Assembly (NCBI RefSeq): GCF_009372255.1
Contig: NZ_LXGN01000056.1
Location: forward strand, 366,516 to 430,515
Reading direction: 5' to 3'
Source: Acinetobacter guerrae
GTDB lineage: Bacteria; Pseudomonadota; Gammaproteobacteria; Pseudomonadales; Moraxellaceae
Length of the DNA: 64,000 nt
Shown: in pieces, positions 1 to 10,656 of the stretch
Numbering within the stretch: position 1 is the stretch's first letter
Layout: each line of letters begins with the position of its first letter
Made by a program: the position numbers and the translations under genes
The notes under the pieces: generated by a model
What the model saw: the letters and a program-made list of their open reading frames with translations, nothing else
Told to the model about the DNA's origin: nothing
The model's database searches: none

Positions 1-1109
1 TTAACCCCTTCAAGATTAATTTCTACGGGATCTTCGGCAGTAGAAATATTTGAACTCTCGGTGTTTAGAATGTTCAGTCCTGTGTATAAAGAGACCGTTT
101 TACCCGAACCCGTAGGTCCTGTAATTAAAAGCATACCTTGTGGTTTATTTAAGGCCTCTAAAAATAATGCTTTCTGGTCTTCCTCATATCCAAGTGCATC
201 GATACCCAATGTTGCACTAGATGCATCGAGGATACGTAACACTAATTTTTCACCATATAATGTAGGTAGTGAACTGACACGAAAATCGATAGATTTAAAT
301 TGTGACACTGGTAACTTTATACGACCATCTTGTGGTGAACGTCGTTCTGAAATATCCATCTTAGCCATAATTTTTAGACGGACAGTGAGCCTTGGTGCTA
401 GGACTAAAGGTGGAAAGGAAATTGCGTGTAAAACACCATCGATTCGGTATCTAACACGATAAATCTTGGCATAAGGCTCAAAATGAAGATCAGATGCCCC
501 CATTTTAATTGCATCATAAAGTAACTTATTCAAATATTTAACAACAATAGTGTCATCTTTTTCATGATCAGCGTTTATATCAAAGCTAAACTCACTTAGG
601 ATGTCGTCAGTATTTTCGTTATCTTCGTTATGTAGGTTATTGAGAAATTCAAGTTGAGCATTTGTGCCATAAGTTTCCTCGAGTGCGCGTTCCAATTTGT
701 CATGTTCAACAATGACAAGTTCTAGTTTTTTCTTACTGTTAAATCTAATGGTATCTAAATCTTGAGTAAGAGAGGGATCTACAACAGCGACATATAACGT
801 ATGGTCTTTTACGCTTAGAGGTAAAATTTTATGCTTTGTGATTAATTTTTCATCGATAATACCATGAGGAATTAAAGAGAGATTAAATGTATTAAGATCA
901 AATTGAGGTTCTTCATATTCAATTGAAATAGCTTCAGCAATAATTGATGGCTTTATATCAAAAGCTTCTACAAGATATTGGACAATAAATTTATTATTCT
1001 TATTTATTTCATAAAACATCCGATGGATCTGTTCTTTTGTCAGAAATCCAGTCGCTACTAAACGATCCAGGTAGGTTGGATATTTTGACTTTAGTTCGTC
1101 ATCCGCCAT
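1..1109 (-). CDS. pilB: Type IV pilus assembly ATPase PilB (partial, C-terminus runs off the left edge)
   Basis: Reverse-strand translation by eye starts MADDELKSKYPTYLDRLVATGFLTKEQIHRMFYE... and contains the Walker A GPTGSGKTVSLYTGL plus ASDLHFEPY and RVSSLPTLYGEKLVLRILD typical of GspE/PilB. Not in the supplied ORF track because it has no stop codon within the window. Confidence 0.88.
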   Translation of the reverse strand, partial: MADDELKSKYPTYLDRLVATGFLTKEQIHRMFYEINKNNKFIVQYLVEAFDIKPSIIAEAISIEYEEPQFDLNTFNLSLIPHGIIDEKLITKHKILPLSVKDHTLYVAVVDPSLTQDLDTIRFNSKKKLELVIVEHDKLERALEETYGTNAQLEFLNNLHNEDNENTDDILSEFSFDINADHEKDDTIVVKYLNKLLYDAIKMGASDLHFEPYAKIYRVRYRIDGVLHAISFPPLVLAPRLTVRLKIMAKMDISERRSPQDGRIKLPVSQFKSIDFRVSSLPTLYGEKLVLRILDASSATLGIDALGYEEDQKALFLEALNKPQGMLLITGPTGSGKTVSLYTGLNILNTESSNISTAEDPVEINLEGV

Positions 1110-1443
1110 CAGTTAACCCCAAAATTAAAAAGTATAAACATTATTAAAAAACTTTATTTAGAAATTATACGTATACTATTTTTATTAAACAATCTTCAGT
1201 TGGCAAATCTACGGTTGCTTTATTATCCATTTATAAGGTCATTTTGCTTAACATTTAACAGAAAATGTTATTTTCTATTAAATGGTTGGGGGTGGTGAAA
1301 GTAGGTTTAAATAATTATTTTTGAAATACGAGATTTGCAAAGAGCACTTCAACCAATGTGGTACTGATTAATTAAAGAAAACATTCTAAGTTTGTCTAAA
1401 ATGCGTGTAGAATGTGCAGCATTTTCGATAAAAGGTTAGCAGT

Positions 1444-2241
1444 ATGTCGGGTTCGACTATTATTCCTTGGGTAGTTGGCAATTGGAAAATGAACCCAATA
1501 CAAGCTGATGCCACACAACTTATTCAACAATTTAAAACTTTATTGACGCAATCGACCATCGATTCTGATGCTTGTCATATCGGGATTGCACCTACATTGA
1601 TTGCATTGGATCGTACACATCAGGCATTGAGTTCAGCCCCTTGTAAAGTTTATACCGTTGCTCAGGATGTTTCTCGTTTTGCAGGAACTGGCGCTTATAC
1701 AGGTGAAACGAGTGCTGAGCTTTTGGTAGATAGCCAGATTCAACATGTATTGATTGGTCATTCAGAGCGTCGTGACCTGTTGGGTGATTCAGTTGAAATT
1801 TTGAAAGCTAAACTCCACAATGCACTTCAGGCTGGCATGACTATTATTTACTGTGTAGGTGAAAGCCTTGAACAACGTGAACAAGGCTTGGCTGAACAGG
1901 TGGTCTTACAACAAATCTGTGATATTGCCAGTGTTGTAAATGATGAGCAATGGTCGAAACAAATCGTGATTGCCTATGAGCCGATCTGGGCAATCGGTAC
2001 TGGAAAAACAGCCTCACCGCAAGATGCTCAAGCCATGCATGCCAAAATTCGTGAAGGGTTATGCCAGATGACTGCACATGGCGCGCGTATTGCCTTGCTA
2101 TATGGTGGTAGTGTTAAACCCGAGAATGCGGTAGAGTTGGCGGCTTGTCCAGATATTAATGGCGCGTTGGTCGGCGGCGCATCATTGAATGCACAATCGT
2201 TTTATCAAATTGCTCAGGCATTTGCCCAATCAAAACAATAG
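1444..2241 (+). CDS. tpiA: Triose-phosphate isomerase
   Basis: [25 protein letters not shown] and [10 protein letters not shown] motifs; 265 aa. Confidence 0.97.
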   Translation: MSGSTIIPWVVGNWKMNPIQADATQLIQQFKTLLTQSTIDSDACHIGIAPTLIALDRTHQALSSAPCKVYTVAQDVSRFAGTGAYTGETSAELLVDSQIQHVLIGHSERRDLLGDSVEILKAKLHNALQAGMTIIYCVGESLEQREQGLAEQVVLQQICDIASVVNDEQWSKQIVIAYEPIWAIGTGKTASPQDAQAMHAKIREGLCQMTAHGARIALLYGGSVKPENAVELAACPDINGALVGGASLNAQSFYQIAQAFAQSKQ

Positions 2242-2250
2242 GAGTTCAGC

Positions 2251-2580
2251 ATGCATACTTTTGTGCTGGTCGTACACATTATTCTCGCCATTTTGATTAT
2301 TGCACTGGTGCTGGTTCAGCATGGTAAAGGTGCAGATGCAGGTGCATCATTCGGCGGTGGCGGTGCTGCAACCGTATTTGGTGCCTCAGGTTCAGGTAAC
2401 TTCCTGACGCGGTTGACAGCTATCTGTACTGCGCTGTTTTTTATTACTAGTTTGACGCTGGCAGTTTTTGCCAAAAAACAAACAACAGATGCGTATAGCT
2501 TACAATCTGTACAAACCGCACCTAGTCAGCAACCAACTTCGCCTGAAACTTCACCAACTGCACCAAAAACGAGTGAATAA
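2251..2580 (+). CDS. secG: Preprotein translocase subunit SecG
   Basis: Small protein with [17 protein letters not shown] motif and two TM segments; directly follows tpiA. Confidence 0.95.
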   Translation: MHTFVLVVHIILAILIIALVLVQHGKGADAGASFGGGGAATVFGASGSGNFLTRLTAICTALFFITSLTLAVFAKKQTTDAYSLQSVQTAPSQQPTSPETSPTAPKTSE

Positions 2581-2636
2581 TTAGAATTAACGCTTTCTTT
2601 TTGTGATTGAAGCGAATAGAATGCCTCCCACAAGCT

Positions 2637-2721
2637 GCGGTGGTGGTGGAATTGGTAGACACGCTACCTTGAGGTGGTAGTGCCTTCGGGCGTGGGGGTT
2701 CAAGTCCCCCCTTCCGCACCA
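2637..2721 (+). tRNA. tRNA-Leu (anticodon GAG)
   Basis: Class II tRNA: gcggtgg...ctacc-ttGAGgt-ggtag, variable arm tgccttcgggcg, T arm gggggttcaagtccccc, encoded CCA. One T-T mismatch in the acceptor stem. Confidence 0.92.
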
Positions 2722-2761
2722 ACTTGATCCAGAAAGAAAGTTGGTGTTGCAGTGATGTTGA

Positions 2762-2838
<77 letters not shown>

Positions 2839-3062
2839 AGTTTTAGGTAAATGTGAAAATAAAGCTTTAGTCTAACGACTTTTACTTTATAAAATCATTA
2901 AAGAGTTTTTTGAGAACTCAATACCTAGTACTACCAAGTTTTAAAAGTGTATTGATACCGATTTAGTTGATTTACACCTTTAATTGACTAAGGGCAACAA
3001 CTTAGTCAGCAATTATTAAAATTGACTTTTTTTGATAGTTGTATATAATGTTTGCACGTTGA

Positions 3063-3139
<77 letters not shown>

Positions 3140-3151
3140 AGTTTCTAAGAG

Positions 3152-3178
3152 GGCTCACAAATAGGTGGGCCTTTTTGC
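3152..3178 (+). terminator. Rho-independent terminator after tRNA-fMet copy 2
   Basis: ggctcac-aaatag-gtgggcc followed by a T run. Confidence 0.65.
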
Positions 3179-3360
3179 ACAGTGAGCTATAGTTTTCTGT
3201 GTAAAATATAGGGGCGATTTAACGCCCTTTTTTATTGGCTATCGTGTAGCGGTGAAACAAGACATAAGATGTCGTAAAGGTGAAATAGTCGTGCTTCACT
3301 ATATAGATTAGTCTGAATTGGCCATGAGCCGATTGAACCGCGCGAGAATGACGAGAGTAA

Positions 3361-3885
3361 ATGAAGCTATCAAATAAAACTCAAGCACTGCATGATTTAA
3401 TTGCACCCGCAGTGCAAGCTTGTAATGTTGATCTGTGGGGAATCGAATTTGTTCCTCAAGGTAAGCGTTCACTGTTGCGTATCTATATCGATAAAGCTAT
3501 CGATGATAATGCTGAACCTGTCATGAATGAAGATGGTGAAGTTGAACAGGGGCGTGGTATTGGTGTGCAAGACTGTGTGCTTGTGACTCAACAAGTTGGC
3601 GCAATGTTAGATGTTCATGATCCGATTTCTGGCGAATATGCACTGGAAGTCTCATCTCCTGGTTGGGATCGTCCTTTTTTTCAACTTGAACAAATGCCAG
3701 AATATATTGGGCAGCAAGTTGCATTACGACTGATTACCGCAGTTGAAAATCGCCGTAAGTTCCAAGCAAAATTGCTCAGTGTCGACCTTGAAAATGAAAT
3801 GATTCAGGTTGAAGTTGAAGGCAACCATGTGCTTGACATTGATAGTCATAATATTGATAAAGCAAACTTGATCTATCAGGACTAA
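3361..3885 (+). CDS. rimP: Ribosome maturation factor RimP
   Basis: Sequence ([35 protein letters not shown]) and position before nusA. Confidence 0.95.
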   Translation: MKLSNKTQALHDLIAPAVQACNVDLWGIEFVPQGKRSLLRIYIDKAIDDNAEPVMNEDGEVEQGRGIGVQDCVLVTQQVGAMLDVHDPISGEYALEVSSPGWDRPFFQLEQMPEYIGQQVALRLITAVENRRKFQAKLLSVDLENEMIQVEVEGNHVLDIDSHNIDKANLIYQD

Positions 3886-3920
3886 ATTCATTTAAATTTA
3901 TAAGAATCTGTAGGTGACTT

Positions 3921-5405
3921 ATGAGCCGTGAAATTCTTACCGTTGTAGAAACGGTTAGTAATGAAAAAGGTGTTAGTCGTGAAGCGATCTTCGAAGCATT
4001 AGAACAAGCACTGGTTGCTGCAACGAAGAAGAAATTTTACGAAGGAACACACTCTGAAGAAGCGCAGTTACGTGTTGAAATTGACCGTAAGACTGGCGAT
4101 TATCGTACTTTCCGTCAATGGGAAGTCGTTGCTGATGAAGATCATGAAATGCCAGCGTGTCAGGATGCGATTTCTGATGTCGATCCTTCACAATGGTCAA
4201 TTGGCGATATTCGCGAACTTGAGGTTGAATCTATCGAGTTTGGTCGTATCGCAGCGCAGATTGCCAAGCAAGTAATTGTACAGAAAATTCGTGAAGCTGA
4301 ACGTGCTTTAGTTGCCGATGCTTATGAAGCCAAAGTGGGCGAATTGATCTATGGTGAAGTGAAAAAGCAAACCAAAGACGGTTTTATCATTGATTTGGGT
4401 GATAATGCAGAGGCTTATTTAGCACGTGAAGAAATGATTCCTAAAGAATTACTTCGTCCTAAACAGCGTATGAATGCGATTTTATATAATGTAAATCGTG
4501 AAGGTCGTGGTGCACAATTATTGTTGTCACGTGCTAAACCTGAAATGCTGATTGCCTTGATGAAAAAGGAAATTCCAGAAATTTCTGAAGAAATCATTGA
4601 GATTAAAGCAGCAGCACGTCAACCAGGTGTACGTGCCAAGATTGCAGTCAAAACCAACGATCATCGAATTGACCCAGTTGGTGCGTGTATTGGTATGCGT
4701 GGTACGCGTATTCAAGCCGTACAACAAGAACTTAATGGCGAGCGTATTGATGTTGTGGTGTGGTCAGATGATCCTGCACAATACATTGCGAGCGCTTTAG
4801 AACCTGCTGATGTATCAGGGATTGTACTGGATGAAGATGCACGCAGTGCAGACATTATCTTTGCAACCAATGATCAATTGGCACGTGCGATTGGTTCTCA
4901 GGGACAAAATGTGCGTTTGGCATCGGAATTAACGGGTTATAAACTCGACATGATGCTAGAAGATGAATATCGTGCACGTCAGCAAAATGAAGCACAGCAA
5001 TATCTGGACATGTTTGTAGAGCGTCTTGATATTGAAGAAGATTTGGCGATGGCATTAGTGGAAATGGGCTTTACTTCACTTGAAGAAATTGCCTACGTAC
5101 CAGCTGAAACTTTTGACGAAATTGAACTTGATGCTGATTTGGTTGAGTTACTACAAAGTCGTGCAAAAGAGGCAGCATTAACTGATGCATTAAAACAGCA
5201 GGAAAATATTCAGGAACCAAGTGCGGAACTTCTAGAAATGGAAGGGATGACTCAGGAGCTTGCTTATGCTCTTGCAGCGCGTGGTGTGATTACAGTCGAT
5301 GATTTGGCCGATCAGGCAACCGACGATATCTCTGATATTGAAGGGCTTGGTGAAGATAAAGCGGGTCAGCTCATTATGAAAGCACGCGAATCATGGTTTA
5401 ACTAA
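3921..5405 (+). CDS. nusA: Transcription termination/antitermination factor NusA
   Basis: S1/KH domains (GACIGMRGTRIQAVQQELNGERIDVV) and C-terminal acidic repeats; 494 aa. Confidence 0.97.
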   Translation: MSREILTVVETVSNEKGVSREAIFEALEQALVAATKKKFYEGTHSEEAQLRVEIDRKTGDYRTFRQWEVVADEDHEMPACQDAISDVDPSQWSIGDIRELEVESIEFGRIAAQIAKQVIVQKIREAERALVADAYEAKVGELIYGEVKKQTKDGFIIDLGDNAEAYLAREEMIPKELLRPKQRMNAILYNVNREGRGAQLLLSRAKPEMLIALMKKEIPEISEEIIEIKAAARQPGVRAKIAVKTNDHRIDPVGACIGMRGTRIQAVQQELNGERIDVVVWSDDPAQYIASALEPADVSGIVLDEDARSADIIFATNDQLARAIGSQGQNVRLASELTGYKLDMMLEDEYRARQQNEAQQYLDMFVERLDIEEDLAMALVEMGFTSLEEIAYVPAETFDEIELDADLVELLQSRAKEAALTDALKQQENIQEPSAELLEMEGMTQELAYALAARGVITVDDLADQATDDISDIEGLGEDKAGQLIMKARESWFN

Positions 5406-5415
5406 GGAGTAGCGT

Positions 5416-8130
5416 ATGACAGACAAAACGATTCAAGACTTGGCTCAAACAGTTGGTCGTCCTGTCGACAAGCTTCTAGAACAGGTTCGTGAAGCAGGTC
5501 TACCACAGCGTAACGCAAATGACACAATTACCACTGAGCAGCAAGACACGCTTGTGAACCATTTGAAAAAGGTACACGGTCAAGATGCCAGTGGCGCAGG
5601 AAAAATCACGTTGAAACGTAAAACAACCAGTACGGCGAAAGTGGCCAGTACTTCAGGTAAGGCAAAAACGATTAACGTAGAAGTTCGTAAGAAACATACG
5701 TTTACCAAGCCTAATCCTGAGCAAATTGCGGCTGAAGCAAAAGCACGTGTTGAAGCTGAAGCAAAAGGTCGTACTGATGAAAAAGTAAACCAGCAAACGA
5801 CCCAGCAACCTCGTGAAAAAGCTGAAAACAAAGCACAAGCAACATTAGACGCAATGCGCGCTGCTCAGAAGAAAGAAACAGTGAAAGCTGAGACTTCAAC
5901 TACAGAAGTTGTGGTGAAGCGTCGTTCAACCAATAAGCCGATTAAGCCGATTGTTGTAAAACCAACAGAAACAGCTGAACAGAAAAAAGCACGTGAAGCT
6001 GAATCTGCAAAGTTGAAAGCAACTGAAGAAGCCGTTCGTCGTAAAGCAGCTGAAGAAGCGCAACAGCGTACACTTGAGCAAATGCGTCAAATGGCATCGA
6101 AATATTCAAATGACGATACTGGTGCGACCATTCGTGTGATTGATGATTCTCCATTGGCTGCTGGTCTTGTAGGTCAGGCTTATGAAGATTCCTTCAATCA
6201 GGAAGACCGTGAAATCAAACGTGGTGGCGCAACAACCAATCCACGTGCTGGTAAAAAAGGTGGTCGAGGTGGTGATGCACAAGCTGAGCAAAGCTTTAGC
6301 AAAAGCCATCATAAGCGCGGCTTAAAAACCAGTCAGGCGAATAAACACGGTTTTGAAAAACCTGTTAAAAAGCAAATTTATGATGTTGAGATTGGTGAGA
6401 AAATCGTTGTTGCTGATTTAGCACAAAAGATGGCGATTAAAGTTCGCGAAGTTATTAAGACGCTCATGAAAATGGGTGAGCTTGTGACTCAAAACCAAGC
6501 GATTGATCAAGATACTGCGGTACTCGTGGTCGAGGAAATGGGACATAACCCTGTTTTGGTTTCTGATACACAAGCCGAAGATAACTTACTTGTCGCTGCT
6601 GAAGAAGCACGTGGTGAGCAAACAACTCGTCCTCCAGTAGTCACAATCATGGGTCACGTTGACCATGGTAAGACTTCATTACTTGATCGTATCCGTCGCT
6701 CTAAAGTAGCAGCAGGCGAAGCGGGTGGTATTACTCAGCATATTGGTGCATATCACGTTGAGACTGATAAGGGAATTATTACTTTCCTTGATACGCCGGG
6801 ACACGCAGCATTTACTGCGATGCGTTCACGTGGTGCTAAAGCAACGGATATCGTTGTATTGGTGGTTGCGGCTGATGATGGCGTGATGCCACAAACAGCA
6901 GAAGCAATTGACCATGCACGCGCTGCGGGTACGCCGATTATTGTTGCCATCAATAAGATGGATAAAGAATCGGCAGATCCAGACCGTGTATTGAATGAAT
7001 TAACCACAAAACAGATCGTGCCTGAACAATGGGGCGGTGATGTTCCAGTTGCGATGGTTTCTGCACATTCTGGACAGGGCATTGATGAACTGCTTGACTT
7101 AATCTTGATCCAAGCTGAATTAATGGAATTGAAAGCATCAAGCGAAGGTGCTGCTCAGGGTGTCGTGATCGAAGCACGTGTTGATAAAGGTCGTGGTGCT
7201 GTCACTTCTATTCTGGTACAAAACGGTACGCTTAATATTGGTGATCTTGTTCTTGCGGGTTCATCTTATGGCCGTGTACGTGCCATGTCGGATGAAAATG
7301 GTCAACCAATTAAATCGGCAGGTCCATCAATTCCAGTCGAAATTTTAGGTTTACCAGATGCGCCAATGGCAGGTGATGAAGTTCTTGTTGTAAATGACGA
7401 GAAAAAAGCACGTGAAGTGGCAGATGCTCGTGCAGACCGTGAACGTCAAAAACGTATTGATCGCCAAAGTGCAATGCGTCTTGAAAACATTATGGCATCT
7501 ATGGGCAAAAAAGATGTACCAGCAGTGAACGTTATCTTAAAAGCAGATGTTCGCGGTACGTTAGAAGCCTTGACTGTTGCTTTGGATGAGCTTTCAACTG
7601 ACGAAGTTAAAGTACGCGTGATTAGTTCAGGTGTTGGTGCAATCACTGAGTCTGATGTAACACTGGCTGAATCTTCAGAAGCAGTTTTACTCGGATTTAA
7701 CGTCCGTGCTGATACGACTGCGCGTCAGAAGAGCGATCAAGATGGTATCGATATTCGTTACTACAGCATCATTTATGAATTAATTGATGATGTGAAGAAT
7801 GCCATGAGCGGTAAGCTTGCACCAGAACATCGCGAAACGATTCTGGGTGTGGCTCAGGTTCGTGAAGTATTCCGTTCAAGTAAGTTCGGTGCTGCTGCGG
7901 GCTGTATGGTGATGGAAGGTGTCATTCACCGTAATAAACCAATTCGCGTCCTTCGTGATGACGTGGTGGTATTCCAAGGTGAGCTTGAATCATTACGTCG
8001 TTATAAAGACGTGGTGGATGAAGTTCGTGCAGGTATGGAATGTGGCCTAGCGGTGAAAGGTTATAATGACATCAAAGCGCTCGATAAGATCGAAGTTTAT
8101 GATGTACAAATGGTGAAACGGAGTCTTTAA
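5416..8130 (+). CDS. infB: Translation initiation factor IF-2
   Basis: GTPase motifs [37 protein letters not shown]; charged N-terminal region; 904 aa. Confidence 0.98.
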   Translation: MTDKTIQDLAQTVGRPVDKLLEQVREAGLPQRNANDTITTEQQDTLVNHLKKVHGQDASGAGKITLKRKTTSTAKVASTSGKAKTINVEVRKKHTFTKPNPEQIAAEAKARVEAEAKGRTDEKVNQQTTQQPREKAENKAQATLDAMRAAQKKETVKAETSTTEVVVKRRSTNKPIKPIVVKPTETAEQKKAREAESAKLKATEEAVRRKAAEEAQQRTLEQMRQMASKYSNDDTGATIRVIDDSPLAAGLVGQAYEDSFNQEDREIKRGGATTNPRAGKKGGRGGDAQAEQSFSKSHHKRGLKTSQANKHGFEKPVKKQIYDVEIGEKIVVADLAQKMAIKVREVIKTLMKMGELVTQNQAIDQDTAVLVVEEMGHNPVLVSDTQAEDNLLVAAEEARGEQTTRPPVVTIMGHVDHGKTSLLDRIRRSKVAAGEAGGITQHIGAYHVETDKGIITFLDTPGHAAFTAMRSRGAKATDIVVLVVAADDGVMPQTAEAIDHARAAGTPIIVAINKMDKESADPDRVLNELTTKQIVPEQWGGDVPVAMVSAHSGQGIDELLDLILIQAELMELKASSEGAAQGVVIEARVDKGRGAVTSILVQNGTLNIGDLVLAGSSYGRVRAMSDENGQPIKSAGPSIPVEILGLPDAPMAGDEVLVVNDEKKAREVADARADRERQKRIDRQSAMRLENIMASMGKKDVPAVNVILKADVRGTLEALTVALDELSTDEVKVRVISSGVGAITESDVTLAESSEAVLLGFNVRADTTARQKSDQDGIDIRYYSIIYELIDDVKNAMSGKLAPEHRETILGVAQVREVFRSSKFGAAAGCMVMEGVIHRNKPIRVLRDDVVVFQGELESLRRYKDVVDEVRAGMECGLAVKGYNDIKALDKIEVYDVQMVKRSL

Positions 8131-8534
8131 TGGCGGGTGGACAACGCTTGAAACGCATGGCGGATTCGGTACAACGTGAGTTGTCAGAGTTGATCCGTCA
8201 GGAGTTGAAAGATCCGCGTTTGGGTGGTCTAGTGACCATCTCTGCGGTGAAAGTTAGCGCAGACATGGGATACGCTGAGGTTTATGTCACAGTAATGGGG
8301 CGTGAGCTAGGTGATGAACAAAGTGAAGCCGCAAATAAAGAAACTTTAGATGTATTAAATAAAGCGTCTGGTTTTTTGCGTCACGAACTCAGTCGTCGTA
8401 TCAAAACACGTATTACACCGCGCTTGCGTTTTCATTATGACAAGACAAATGCTTATGGCAACTATATGTTTGGTCTGATTGAGAAAGCAGTACAGGACTT
8501 ACCTGATCATAAAAAAGAAGATGATTCTGAATAA
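8130..8534 (+). CDS. rbfA: Ribosome-binding factor A
   Basis: RVQRELSELIRQELKDPRLG-type start, overlaps the infB stop. Confidence 0.95.
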   Translation: MAGGQRLKRMADSVQRELSELIRQELKDPRLGGLVTISAVKVSADMGYAEVYVTVMGRELGDEQSEAANKETLDVLNKASGFLRHELSRRIKTRITPRLRFHYDKTNAYGNYMFGLIEKAVQDLPDHKKEDDSE

Positions 8535-8547
8535 TAGATTTAGATAA

Positions 8548-8578
8548 AAAAATGCCACCTTCGGGTGGCATTTTTTTA
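8548..8578 (+). terminator. Rho-independent terminator after rbfA
   Basis: atgccacc-ttcg-ggtggcat flanked by A and T runs; could act bidirectionally with the converging Rieske gene. Confidence 0.9.
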
Positions 8579-8595
8579 TCTTGTTTGTTTTTGCT

Positions 8596-9921
8596 TTATG
8601 CAGATTTTTTGTTGCCACCATGTACGCTAAAAAATTTAGCTCCAGACATTTTTTGGCCTACTGCTTTTTCATAAGCCTCTCTTACTTCTTTGGGTTGTCC
8701 TGCTTGTCCAATAAAATCATTGAGATAAGGTCCAAGAAGAGGATGGGCTGCAAGTTGTCCGCGTGGTAAACCTTCTTTCAACTCTTTACTACAGGCAGAT
8801 GGTAAATAAATATCCTTATTCTTTTCTGGATTAAAAATCAGAGCCTTAGGAATAAAATCAGGGTTGTTTTTTAATTCCTCTAACTCTTTAAAGAAACGTT
8901 TACGTAGCATAATAATGCCACGATCACTTTGCCCTAGAAATTCGCGTTCACGATTAGTAATTCGTCCTTGTCCTACCCAGACGGCAAAGTCTTGGTTAGC
9001 AACATGGGTGGTAATCCATTTCCCATTTTCATCATATAATGGACCATACCAAGAAGGAATTTTTTCTTGAACATATGGTTCCTGTTCTTTAGGAACTTTG
9101 CTAAAGACCCAAAGTACGCTTAAGGTATTATAGTCATCAATTGGCACACGCCATTCGAAATGATGCCCTAGATAGAACCCATTTGGCCATAAAGTAACTC
9201 GTCCTTCAGTCCACATTGGGTTATCTTCACTTTCGCCCTCTCTTAGACGTTTGTAAGTAAAACCATATTCAAATTCTTCAAATTTGGTTTTAATATGAGT
9301 TGCCACATAGGGTTCATCAGTTTCTGCTTGGCGTATAGTCCAGTTATTATGCGTCCATTCAAAATGAATGGGATCAATTGAGTTTTCCTGGCATTGAAAC
9401 CAGTTACAGGGTAATTCGGCAAAAATTGCTTGCGCAAAACCATTTTTATAATTAAATAAATCCCAATCTGGAAGCTCTGGTACCGGATCCGACCCCATAT
9501 AGGCCCATAATAATCCAGCCTTAGCCTGCACCTTATAGGCAATAATTTTGGTCATTTTGCACATACGTGCAGTGGGATCACAAACTTGTTCGTAAGGCTG
9601 GTGAATACATTCACCAGCTAGATTAAACTGCCACCCATGATAACTACAACGGATACCTGTTTGTTCAACATATCCATAAGACATATCTGCACTACGGTGA
9701 GGACAATGACGTTCAACTAAGCCATAGTTGCCACTTAAATCTTTATATAAAACTAAATCTTCACCTAAAATCCGGATGGGTTTTATAGCTTGATTGTCAA
9801 ATTCAGATTCCCCTGCGATAGGATGCCAATATCTCCTCAGATATTGTCCCATTTCAGTATCTGGTCCTACTTTTGTTAAGCGATCATTTTTTTCCTGAGT
9901 TAGCATGTAGGTGCTCCGCAT
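8596..9921 (-). CDS. Rieske [2Fe-2S] aromatic ring-hydroxylating oxygenase, alpha subunit (VanA/phthalate-4,5-dioxygenase-like superfamily)
   Basis: Rieske motif CPH...CSYH and mononuclear iron motif DPIHFEWTH. The likelier start is MLTQEK, with its ATG ending at 9906. Confidence 0.88.
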   Translation of the reverse strand: MRSTYMLTQEKNDRLTKVGPDTEMGQYLRRYWHPIAGESEFDNQAIKPIRILGEDLVLYKDLSGNYGLVERHCPHRSADMSYGYVEQTGIRCSYHGWQFNLAGECIHQPYEQVCDPTARMCKMTKIIAYKVQAKAGLLWAYMGSDPVPELPDWDLFNYKNGFAQAIFAELPCNWFQCQENSIDPIHFEWTHNNWTIRQAETDEPYVATHIKTKFEEFEYGFTYKRLREGESEDNPMWTEGRVTLWPNGFYLGHHFEWRVPIDDYNTLSVLWVFSKVPKEQEPYVQEKIPSWYGPLYDENGKWITTHVANQDFAVWVGQGRITNREREFLGQSDRGIIMLRKRFFKELEELKNNPDFIPKALIFNPEKNKDIYLPSACSKELKEGLPRGQLAAHPLLGPYLNDFIGQAGQPKEVREAYEKAVGQKMSGAKFFSVHGGNKKSA

Positions 9922-10264
9922 CTTTTAAAATTTTAATAAAAATATATGTTTTATTGGTGAAACATGTATTTGTATATCAAATATAGATAACATATTTTTT
10001 TTAAATAGTCTAAAAATTTTTAGAAGATAAAAACATTTTTTATTCAACAAAAAAAAGTGAATTTTTATAGTGCATTAATTTTTAAATTTATTTTAAAATT
10101 TTTTCAGTTTTGCTGCAGATAATAGAATTTAAGAAAATTAATTTAAATAAGATACTGATATTAATAATTATATTTTTTTTGATAAAAAATAGTGCATTTA
10201 AATTTAATCAATTTTTTTCAAATGTTCCAATTATGGGCGGATGAAAAAGACTGTTTTTTAGTCG

Positions 10265-10294
10265 TTGACAAGCTTTTTAAAAAAACGTTATAAG
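10265..10294 (+). promoter_or_regulatory. Candidate sigma70 promoter in the leader region of the OprD porin gene
   Basis: TTGACA at 10265-10270, 18-nt spacer, TATAAG at 10289-10294. Confidence 0.5.
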
Positions 10295-10522
10295 TTTAAA
10301 AAATGTTTTAAATGAAAATTAATGTTTTGTATATAAAACATGAATTGTATATTTAAAATTGTCATAAGCATATTGTGTCTCGATTTAAATTCAGAGTGCG
10401 CGATATCTAATGAAAATTATTGATGAGTTTTGAACAGCTCATGATTTTTTAGCAAAAAAATTGAAAAAAGGTTAGCCACATAATCGGAGTACTTTTCTGG
10501 TTAGGCCATCAATGATCAGGAT

Positions 10523-10565
10523 AAAAACATTAATTTTATCGGTGTAAGAGAAAATTAATGTTTTT
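10523..10565. repeat. 15-bp perfect inverted repeat in the OprD leader
   Basis: aaaaacattaatttt (10523-10537) / aaaattaatgttttt (10551-10565), 13-nt spacer. Confidence 0.8.
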
Positions 10566-10656
10566 CTTGACTAAAAAATTGAATGAAAAGTTCGATCAAA
10601 AAAATAAACGATTTTCTGATTTTTAAATATCTAGAGAATAAAAGGGGAAAAATACA

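Noticed and set aside
61-462. Plus-strand 133-aa ORF at the left edge
   Set aside because: Lies antisense to clear PilB coding sequence.
5580-5899. Several minus-strand ORFs in the infB 5' half
   Set aside because: Arise from the repetitive Ala/Glu/Lys-rich IF-2 N-terminal coding sequence.
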